A stretch of DNA of 64,000 nucleotides. Source: Knoxdaviesia capensis. Its lineage: Eukaryota > Ascomycota > Sordariomycetes > Microascales > Gondwanamycetaceae. Where the stretch lies: positions 2,158,144 to 2,222,143 of the forward strand of contig LNGK01000002.1 in NCBI GenBank assembly GCA_001510575.1, written 5' to 3'. Positions 33,138 through 41,738 of this stretch are shown one piece after another (within the stretch, counting starts at the first letter, position 1; each line of letters starts with the position of its first letter). Under the pieces are notes generated by a model. The model saw only the letters and a list, made by a program, of their open reading frames with translations. It searched no databases and had not been told where the DNA came from. The position numbers and the translations under genes were made by a program.

Positions 33138-34061
33138 TCAGACGGGAAGCTCGGCGTTGCGACGGCCGATACCGATACGATCGGCCGCAGTGCCGATGAA
33201 CGGGCCGACCACGGGCAGATTCCGGGCGATGCCGACAATAGTGCCGAGGAAGTCGCCGAACAGGATGACGATACCGTACAGCTCGATGCAGAAGCCGATC
33301 AGTGGCCAGCGCATCAGGATCAGGAGCACGCCGAAGAAAAACGCAACCGTGCCTTTTAGCTTCGGCATGCGCGCGAAGAAAGCGAAGGTCTTCTGCGGGC
33401 CGATGATGATGGTCAGGCCGATCAGGAACAGGATCTGGCGGGTATTGGGTCAGGGGATTAGCGGTCGCATGGTGTATGTGTGTGTGTGTGTGTGATATCA
33501 TCGTGAGGGGGGGAACGGGCACGAGGAGGGTTGGGGAGGTCGTACATTTCCCATGGCGAGCCTGGATAGAGACGAAATACAAGTGGTTAGTTACCGCGGA
33601 TGTGGGCACGGAGGAGCCGGGGCGGAGGCGGACTTACATGGCTCGGTCAAAGAACAACATCACGCCGCCGATGATGAAGAAGCCACCTGGCCACGGCGCG
33701 AAACAGACAGCGTCAGCATCCAGCACAAGACAAGCACGCGGAGACCGAAGTCAGGAGAAGACTCACCACCAGAGCAGAAAGCAACACCAATCTCTACACA
33801 TCACGAAAAACACACAAAAGACCAAACGAAGTTAGCATGACGAACGGGCTTCACCCCGGATGGTCCGTGGGTTGGTGATGCGCCGGGCCGGTGGAGCGGC
33901 CGATCGGCGCATTGCTCTGCCCGCACGCAAGACTGCGCCGCCCCGGGGGAGAAGAGAACGCGCGGGCGCTTCTCCACGGAGGCGCTCGCGACAAGCCCGG
34001 GCATATAGCACAAAGAGGGAGTCAACGCACTCTGCGAATCGGAAAGCCACATTGCCGACAT
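33138..34061 (-). CDS. GOT1: Golgi transport protein Got1
   Basis: Five exons on the minus strand, 34061-34031, 33793-33767, 33686-33638, 33561-33546 and 33434-33138, encode 139 residues (yeast 138). The sequence reads WLSDSQKIGVAFCSGGGFF, then FFDRAMLAMGNILFLIGLT, then RWPLIGFCIELYGIVILFGD, the four-helix membrane pattern of the Got1/Sft2 family. The C terminus ends ELPV, like the LPV of yeast. Got1 acts in ER-Golgi vesicle fusion and COPII cargo transport. Exon 4 is 16 nt and supplies LAMGN. The third intron base pattern and frame all agree. A second ATG three codons in (MWLS) matches many family members and may be the true start. Intron 4 holds a GT microsatellite. Confidence 0.94.
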
Positions 34062-35514
34062 GTTGGGCAATGTATGTAGCGGAACTCTGGAGATCTGGGT
34101 TGAGAAAGGGAGCTTGAGCGTTGTCGCAAGTGGATAACGTGTAGGTTCAGGCGCGCGCAAAAAAAAGAAGAAGCAGAGACACGACTCGGAGGGCACGGAT
34201 GCTGGAAAGATTGGACAGTAGAGCAGAGAGAAAGTAGTGTATATATTCGGCGAGATAATCGATCCTGAGAACGGGGAAGATTCGAGTTTTTTCGTGAAGT
34301 GAGAAAGTGCAGAAGAGAGACGGCAGGGAGAGAAGAAATTTGAGAAGACTCGTTGAACGACACAAAAGCCAGGCAAGCAAGATAAAGGAGATAAAAGGAG
34401 GCTCTAGGGTTGCAATCCACAGGCTTGGATATCTCTATACGAGCTGCTGGATCCTGTCTAGCCTGCTGTGAAAGGTGAAGTGCTTCAGTGGGTCTGCCCT
34501 GTATAAAATATCTGGGTGGGCGGTGATTGGTGGCTGTGGGAGATTGGAAACCCTTAATGCTAGGGTTACAGATGCTGGGGATGGGACATGGTCGTTAGTT
34601 CATCCGGTATGGAGCCGACGGCGTGAGAAAGATTTTTTGTGTGCGGAATCGTTCCCGGCTTTTCTTCCCTCTGTTCACTCCGACTTTAACTGTCTAGTGA
34701 GTGACTTCTCCGGCCCTCGATCCCGGCGAGTGCCGGCCAGAGATACCGTGAGAATATCTTTATTCTTCTCAGGAATCGTCGTTTATGATACCAGTGAGGC
34801 TCTCAGTGAGCTTTTGATTCTGGTTGTTGGCACCAACGACTCAAGCGATGAGAAGTCACACTTACGAGTTCACCGAGCAACACACACGGAGTCAAATTCA
34901 GAAGAAATCCATCAATTATTCAGACTAGCTGTGTCGCCTCCTTGAAAAAGGCTACTACTACCACGGCTTGCTATCTCTCCTGTTTCTATCCCTTCCGCCC
35001 CGACGACCAAGCCTTGGTGCTCTGGTAACCGAGACCGGTTTCTCCCCCATACTGTCTTGGTCCCCCGTCGTAGAACTCTTGTTTCTTTCGGGCAGAAAGC
35101 AAGCCCCCGCCCTTCTCGGATTTTTTGCGAATCGAGAAGTCGGCGCGGCCACGATTAAGCCGGAGCGCCATCCTGGCACCTGGGTCGAAAGGCCCAGAGT
35201 GTGTAGACGGGGCTTGGTTTTGTTGGTCGGACACTTGCTGTGCTTTGTGCTTTGTGGTGTGTAGGATCGTAGCGTATTGTGGTCGTGAGTGTAGGCAGAC
35301 AAGGAATCGTAGATCGCCCCGAGATGGGGGAAACGGTGGCGGGGCGTCGCAATGGTTCGTGATCCTCGGGCTTCCTCGGCACTGTTCCGCTCCGGCTCGT
35401 TCATTGTCTGTAACTGAACTGGCCCGGCCCTGAATAAGGCCAGGCTGTAGCGCTCTTCACACCCTCCAGGTGAAAAGAGAAAAAAAACGGTCCCTCCAGC
35501 GCCAGTACCAGCCC
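34062..35514. other. Spacer between GOT1 start and IES6 end
   Basis: Includes the GOT1 promoter with CTAGGGTT motifs at 34404-34411 and 34560-34568. Open frames on both strands are present at 34958-35404. One minus-strand frame (34986-35171) has a plausible small-protein composition but no family match. No firm gene. Confidence 0.45.
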
Positions 35515-36213
35515 TTACTTCAGGATGGTATGGGCGCCACGGGCCTCCAGGTACTGCTCGGCCACACCCTGCGGCAAGCTGCGAATCACGCCGAACACCT
35601 CGCGGTTATGGTATCGCAGCCGCGTCTTGGGGTCGATGTACGGCGCAGGCAGGCCGGTGATATCGCAGTACCGGCGGGAATGGGCCAGTGAGGGCGCCGA
35701 CTCGATGTTGGTGTAGGTGGCGCCCGGCGCTGCCGCCAGCCCGCCGCCAGCCGTAGTCGCCGGCGTGCCGGCCGGGGCGGTGGCACTCGCCACACCAGAG
35801 CGCAGGCTCTTCTCCAGCACGAGCTTGGACAGGCTGCGCGACGCCTGGGCGAGGTTGACCGACATGTTCGGCGCGGTGCCGCCGGCAGACCCCGGCACGG
35901 CGGAGCCGGTCGGCGTCGAGCTCCCGCTGGTCGACAGCCCGTCGTCGGCCTTACCGCCGGCCGCGGCCGCGGCCGAGGGGGTCTGCGGGGTTGCGGCGCC
36001 GCTGTTGGCCTGCGGCGTGGCGAGGGCCGAGGCTTCGCGGCGCGAGATGTCGCCGAGCATGGTCTTGAGGTTCTTGTTGCGGCGCTGGTTCGGCCGCCAG
36101 TGCGAGCTGCGGAACGACTTGTGCACCGCGTGGATGTCCAGCTCGTCAATCAGCTGCTGGTGCACCAGTCTGGCCTCTTCGGCGGCGGCGGCGGCGGAGG
36201 CGGCGGCGGCCAT
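35515..36213 (-). CDS. IES6: INO80 complex subunit Ies6 (YL1 C-terminal domain)
   Basis: One exon, 232 residues. The C-terminal 55 residues read RRYCDITGLPAPYIDPKTRL then RYHNREVFGVIRSLPQG, a clear YL1_C domain as in Ies6/INO80C. The N-terminal half has an Ala-rich start, a basic patch FRSSHWRPNQRRNKNLKTML shared by fungal Ies6 proteins, and an Ala/Gly/Pro-rich linker. Ies6 is known to form a heterodimer with Arp5 that couples the INO80 ATPase to nucleosome sliding. ARP5 lies 1.7 kb away in this window. IES6 shares a 452-bp divergent promoter with DAD4. Confidence 0.95.
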   Translation of the reverse strand: MAAAASAAAAAEEARLVHQQLIDELDIHAVHKSFRSSHWRPNQRRNKNLKTMLGDISRREASALATPQANSGAATPQTPSAAAAAGGKADDGLSTSGSSTPTGSAVPGSAGGTAPNMSVNLAQASRSLSKLVLEKSLRSGVASATAPAGTPATTAGGGLAAAPGATYTNIESAPSLAHSRRYCDITGLPAPYIDPKTRLRYHNREVFGVIRSLPQGVAEQYLEARGAHTILK

Positions 36214-36665
36214 TGTTGGAGATTTGGGGAGGTCGAGGTATCGGGGTGTGTGCTTGGGGTGGGAGGCTGGGGACGGGCGAAGCTGCCGATGACGGTCGAG
36301 ATCCGGGGATTTGGAAGAGTGCCGGTGTGAGTGAGGTTCGCGGTGGATTGGGAGGGAGGATCGGATTTAAAAAGGGGTGGAGTCGGGGAAACTTGAACAC
36401 AAATAGGAATTAGGATGATGGATGACGATTGTAAACGTGCAATGGTTCAAGGAGAGAAAAAACGATCATCTTGAAATGCCAAACAAGCTCCCAACTGAAT
36501 TGGAGCAAGCTCACGGGTGATTTTCTGCCACGCTTCACCGCCCTACCCCCCCCACGCGATTAGACGCGTTATCATCCACCAACTTCACGGCTTTCAACTG
36601 TTTCTGCAAACGAGAAAGTCCAGATTGATCGTCAAATACAGACCCTCAGTTACACTTCGACCAAA
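36214..36665. promoter_or_regulatory. Bidirectional IES6-DAD4 promoter with paired ACGCG elements
   Basis: ACGCGA (36554-36559) and ACGCGT (36564-36569) lie ten bases apart, about 100 bp upstream of DAD4. ACGCGT is the MluI cell-cycle box bound by MBF-type factors in fungi. G1/S control of the kinetochore gene DAD4, or of both genes, is inferred. No gene lies in this interval. Confidence 0.45.
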
Positions 36666-37129
36666 ATGGTGAGTTTCCGTGCTTCTACCAGTGTGGCGTC
36701 CCTGCATCTAACTCCCGATCTCCAGGAAAACCCCCACGAGCACCAGCAGAATCTCCTGCTCGGCCGTATCATCACAAACGTGGTAAGCACTCGTTACAGC
36801 CCAGTTCAGTGCGGTTCCAGAGGCTAACAGGCTGTTGTCTACACAGGAGAAACTCAATGAGGCCGTCGTGGCTATGAACAAAGCACTTCAGGTAGGTACT
36901 TTCGTCCCAGGGTGTCATCGAATACGGAGTCGACTGACGAAGGCGGCTTCTCTCTAGGACATCAACCTCCAGAACATGAACGTTGAGCTCGTTGCGCAAA
37001 TGTTCAAGAACTACCAGTCGAACGTGCTATTTCACCTGGAGGGTAAGTACCGGCATTCCTCTCTTCCATCTCAGCCCTGCGTACTGACCTTCGGCTTCAG
37101 AAACGAACACTCTCCACCCGCCAGCGTAA
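36666..37129 (+). CDS. DAD4: DASH/Dam1 complex subunit Dad4
   Basis: Five exons, 36666-36668, 36726-36782, 36847-36891, 36958-37042 and 37101-37129, encode 72 residues, exactly the yeast Dad4 length. MENPHEHQQNLLLGRIITNV, NVELVAQMFKNYQSNVLFHL and the ending HPPA are the family pattern. Dad4 is part of the ring that tethers kinetochores to microtubule plus ends. The first coding exon is only the ATG: the GTGAGT donor begins immediately after it. All four introns are 57-66 nt. The final exon must be read from 37101 to reach the conserved Pro-Pro-Ala end; reading through gives an unrelated tail. Confidence 0.95.
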
Positions 37130-37878
37130 AGGGCCACACTTCTGGCCTTTTAGGGTGACGGTTTTGGGAACGGGACTCTGCTTATGATTCACACGATGCT
37201 CTTTTTTTGTTTTGTTTTATGATGTCCCAGTCTGATTCTTCTCGTTGAAATCACAGCCATGACTTAAGATACGCTGTCTAGAATGAATGTACTCGGTGAT
37301 TGTTCGTACACACAGGTAACCCTAGATAGCCCTAACAGCTATACGGCTCTGTTCTAGGCCTGTCCCCCCTGTAGCGAAACATTCCCTCCTTCAAATTTAT
37401 AGCGGCTAGTCCCCTGTAAAGCACACACAACCACCGAAGTCACTCTCTGGCATAGGGTTAACACTGCTAAACTCGCCCTGAAAACTCGCGACAAGGCTGA
37501 ACGGAAGCCTCGTGATGCTAAAATGCAGCTCGTGGGATAAGCATCGTCAATCACGGGTTTTTTTCTTCATCGAACAGAGAATTCTTTTGGGGCCAATCGC
37601 CATCAATTCGGTTTTCCTTCTTCCCTCTAAGATACAGTTTCGATTTCAATTTCTTTTCTCACTTTTTTCCCCTCTTCCGCGCCCTCCTAGACCCGCCTTC
37701 ACCCGAATCTTCTATCTTCTCGAAATCATCTCTTCCCTCCACCCTCTCACCACATCTTCTTTTTTTTTCTTGAATCCCGCGAATATCTTCAATTGCGCGA
37801 CAAAATACCGAGTATATACGCCAAAATCCCTCATATAATCCGTTTCCCGCAGTTCTGCTCTCGATTTCACCTCCCGCC
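37130..37878. other. DAD4-ARP5 spacer
   Basis: About 750 bp. TCTAGGGTTA on the minus strand (37317-37326) and ATAGGGTTA (37452-37460) precede ARP5, followed by a T/C-rich leader from about 37610. No gene seen. Confidence 0.5.
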
Positions 37879-40420
37879 ATGGCTCCGGCAGCCGTCGAGG
37901 ACGTGGCGCCGGTCATTCTCGATGCGCGCAAACGCCCGCCCGAGCGGACCTACCCTCCCGCCCAGATCTTCCCCGTGAAGGAAGCCAAGTTTGAGAAGGC
38001 GATCCCGGTGCAGACCGATGGCCGGGACCGGGCGCTGGCCATGGAGCCGGACTCGGCCGCGATTGTGATTGACAATGGTACGTGGCGGCTTTCCCACATC
38101 GTCTCCCGGCTTCTGTGATGTTGCGACAGACACTAATGCGATTTGCTCCCACCACCCTATAAACAGGCTCGTCGACAGTCCGCGCCGGATGGAACTTCGA
38201 ATCCAACCCCCGCTTCTCCCTCCCGCCGATCATGGCCAAGTACCGCGACCGCAAAGCCGGAAAAACCTACTCGCTAGCCGGCGCCGATTGCTACGCCGAC
38301 AACACCGCCCGCAACCACATCCGCAACGCCTTCGAGGCCGGTACCGGCATTGTCACCTCTTGGGATGTCATGGAGCATCTGCTGGACTACACGTTTATCA
38401 AGCTGGGCATGAACAATGCCGACGGGCCCATCGACATGCCCATTGTCATGACCGAGGCCGTGGCCAACCTCCAATATGCTCGCAATGGTCTGTTTTGTTC
38501 CGGTCTCCTCGCAGAGATCCTCCTTCATGTCCGGTTTCCTTCGGCTAACCCGCTTTCTCTTCCCATCCAGCCATGACCGAAATCGTTTTCGAATGCTACG
38601 GAGCGCCGTCGCTGGCCTACGGAATCGACTCGCTCTTCTCCTTCAACTACAACAAGGGCTCGACCGGCCTTGTGTTGTCCTCCTCCTACACCGCCACCCA
38701 CGCCATTCCCGTCTACAACTCTAAAGCCATGCTCTCGCAGGCCATCCGTCTGAACTGGGGCGGCTGGCAATCGGCCGAATATCTCTTGAAGCTGATCCGC
38801 CTCAAGTACCCCGCCTTCAACGGCAAACAGAACACGTCGCAGGCCGAGCACATGATCCGCGACTTCTGCTACGTGTCCAAGGACTACGACAAGGAACTGG
38901 GCTCGTACCTCGAGTGGAGCGGCCTGGAGAACCGCGACGTTGTCATCCAGTACCCGTTCGCCGAGGAGGTGGTGGTGCAGAAGAGCGAGGAGGAGCTGGC
39001 GCGCATTGCCGAGCGCAAGAAGGAGAGCGGCCGGCGTCTGCAGGAGCAGGCCGCCAAAATGCGCCTAGAGAAGCTGATGCAGAAGGAGAAGCAGCTGGAG
39101 ACGTACAAGAAGATCCAGGCGAAGCTCCTCGTCACCAACAAGAAGGATGCCAAGCGGCTGCTCGACGACAACGACTTCAAGGACGAGAACCACTTGGAGC
39201 GGTCGATCCGCGATCTGGACAAGGTCGTGCGCAAGGCGCGCATCAAGGACATCGGCGGCGAGGAGGAAGAGACGCAAGAGGCGCCTGTGTTTGACCTCCT
39301 CGAAGTGCCGGACGAAGAGCTCGACGATGCGGGAATCAAGAGCAAGCGGCTGCAGAAGCTCGCCAAGGCCAACTACGAGGCGCGGCAGCGGGCGAAGGCG
39401 GAGAAGGAAGCCGAGAAGACGCGGATCGCCGAGGAGAAGCAGGCCGACATTGACCGGCGCACGAACAGCCTGGACGAGTGGCTGGACGAGCGGCGGGCGG
39501 CGCGCACGGCGACGCTGCACAAGATCAAGGAGCGCGACCGGCTGAAGCAGGACATGGGCAACCGCAAGAGCCTGGCGTCGCAGATGCGCATGAAGAGCCT
39601 GGCGAACCTGGCCAGCGACACGCCGACGCGCAAGCGGCGGCGCGGCGGCGACGACGACGACTTTGGCGCCAACGACGACGACTGGGGCGTGTACCGCGAC
39701 ATTGCCGAGAACGCCAGCGACGACGAGGAGGAGGACCTGATGGCCAAGCTGGCGGGGCTGGAGCAGGAGCTGCTGCTGTACGACGACACCTTCGTGTACG
39801 ACGACACGTGGGACGCGCAGGCCGACTGGAGCCGCAGCCTGATGCACGCCTTCACGCGCGGCCCGCGGCCGTTCGACGCCGCGTCCGCCGCCGAGGCCAA
39901 CCAGATCCACCTCAACGTCGAGCGCATCCGCGTGCCGGAGGTGGTGTTCCAGCCGAGCATCGCGGGCGTCGACCAGGCGGGCATCGTCGACCTGGCCGGC
40001 GACATCCTCACCCAGCGGCTGGCGACGGCGGCGCCGCCCGGCGTCGCGTCCGCCGACGCCTGGCGCGACGCGTTCCTGCGCGACGTCTTCCTGACCGGCG
40101 GCAACACCCTGTTCCGCAACTTCGACGACCGCCTGCGCGACGGCCTGACCGCCCTGCTGCCCGCCGGCGCGCCGCTGGTGCTCCGCCGCGCCGACGACGC
40201 CCTCAACGATGCGTGGCGCGGCGCCGCCAAGTGGGCCGGCTCGGCGGCGTGGAAGACCGCCCGCGTCACCCGCGAGGAGTACCTGGAGAGGGGCGTCGAC
40301 TACCTCAAGGTGGGTTGTCTCCCCCGGTTGTTCCCCATCATGTGTTTACACGGCCTTCTGCTAACATGCCCTCCTTTTTCACCTTTTCTCTAGGAGCACG
40401 ACCTCGGCAACGCCTACTAA
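37879..40420 (+). CDS. ARP5: Actin-related protein 5 (INO80 complex)
   Basis: Exons 37879-38077, 38167-38487, 38571-40309 and 40394-40420 encode 761 residues (yeast 755). IDNGSSTVRAGW is the actin-fold phosphate-1 motif. YARNAMTEIVFECYG, SLAYGIDSLFSFNYN and FLTGGNTLFRNFDDRL are also actin-family hallmarks. Between the two actin halves is the long charged insertion typical of Arp5 (about residues 310-560), rich in Lys, Glu, Arg and acidic runs, with a KRRRGGDDDD segment. The last exon is only 27 nt (EHDLGNAY). Arp5 pairs with Ies6 and is needed for INO80 nucleosome sliding and DNA-repair roles in the nucleus. Strong GC bias in the third exon opens false frames on both strands. Confidence 0.96.
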
Positions 40421-41738
40421 ACCGCATGATTTTCAAGATTCTGCACCAGGTTCAGGAGCACCCCGACTCAAACTTCCTAGCAGCAACCAACTACCACTAC
40501 TATACAATATTCTCCCCCCTTTCTAGACACCGGGCAAACATGGGATTGGGGAGAAGGAGTCGGAAAAACGGAGTACTTGTTTTTCGGGGATTTGTCTGTT
40601 CTTTGCTTTTTTACCTTTTTAGCTTGATATTTGCTCTTTACAAAAAAAAAAAAAAAAAAAAGTTTCTTCTTACATTCCTTGTGTCCAGCCCTTTTAGTCA
40701 TTTCGTCTTGTACCTCGTCGACGTTTCTTTCTCCTGTACGCAGCCGGAGCCATCCGGTGCCACCCGAACCAGCGCTCCGCTGGAACGGAGCACGGCATTA
40801 CTATCACGGTTTCACGCAGCAGACAAGTGAAATAGCAGAACTTCTTGGATCTGAAACGAAGGGTCCAAAGAAAAAAAAGTGAAACTCCCATCCCAATCTC
40901 AACCTCCCAAAAGAACGACAAACATACCAAAAAAAAGCAACCGTTGGCCAACTTCTTCCCTCCTATCTCCTCCAACCACGTCCCAAGGTGTATCGGAACA
41001 GTTATTACAGATGAGAAAAAGGAGTACAAGATAGTGACAGACAAAAAGCAAACCAGGAAACCAGGGGGGAAATAGAAAACGACCAGAAAGACTAAGCTTA
41101 AGCCCTAGAACTCCACGACGCCGATAGAAAAGAAACGCCGGTGATGAATGAAAATACCCATCTAGGCCACCGGATCTTTTTGGGATATAAATCCACGTTG
41201 GAACAAAACTCTTCAGGGGAGCACACTCCGAACCCGAAAGAGACAAAAAAAAAGGAGACACGAGAGAGGAGGAAAAGGACTAATAAAAGGAGTACCAAAT
41301 TAAGAAGCAAAGAGAAACATAAAACTGGGGGGTGTGACAACGAAAATTAGGATTAGGGAAACAATTTGTCAATATCAGAACCCCAAGACATACTGTGTAT
41401 TTTGAGAGTCCGTTATCGACACAAAGCCTTCGCCCATCTTCTCAGATGTCGTTCATGGCGGATTGTGTATGGGGGTGGAGTAGGGGAACTGTAGGTCGTA
41501 CATTGGCGATAGGACCATCAGACGTGTGAAGGGGAAAAAAAAGGAACTCTCTTGCGAGAAATTGGAGGCGTAGGGGAAAGCGGAATGAAAGTGAAAACGG
41601 AAAAAAAAAGAAACGGTTGGAGGGAAATGGGTGCCACGGAGGCCGGGGTTGGATGTTCTGCGAACACCGGCAGAGCGAGACGGGCCCGGATGGAAACCAA
41701 CGGACAGCCGGCTAGTACAAGGCGGGGTACGAGTAGAA
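40421..41738. other. Convergent 3' spacer between ARP5 and the bZIP gene
   Basis: About 1.3 kb. Contains a 20-base A run (40642-40661) and A-rich sequence to 41350. Open frames are Lys-rich or Phe-rich products of composition. No gene seen. Confidence 0.55.

Noticed and set aside
40642..40661. 20-base A run as the tail of a retroelement
   Set aside because: No target duplication, no upstream element and no coding sequence; probably a homopolymer in 3' flanking DNA.
39478..40830. 450-codon plus-strand frame and a 298-codon minus-strand frame over ARP5 exon 3
   Set aside because: GC-rich third positions open all frames here; only the ARP5 frame shows actin-fold motifs.
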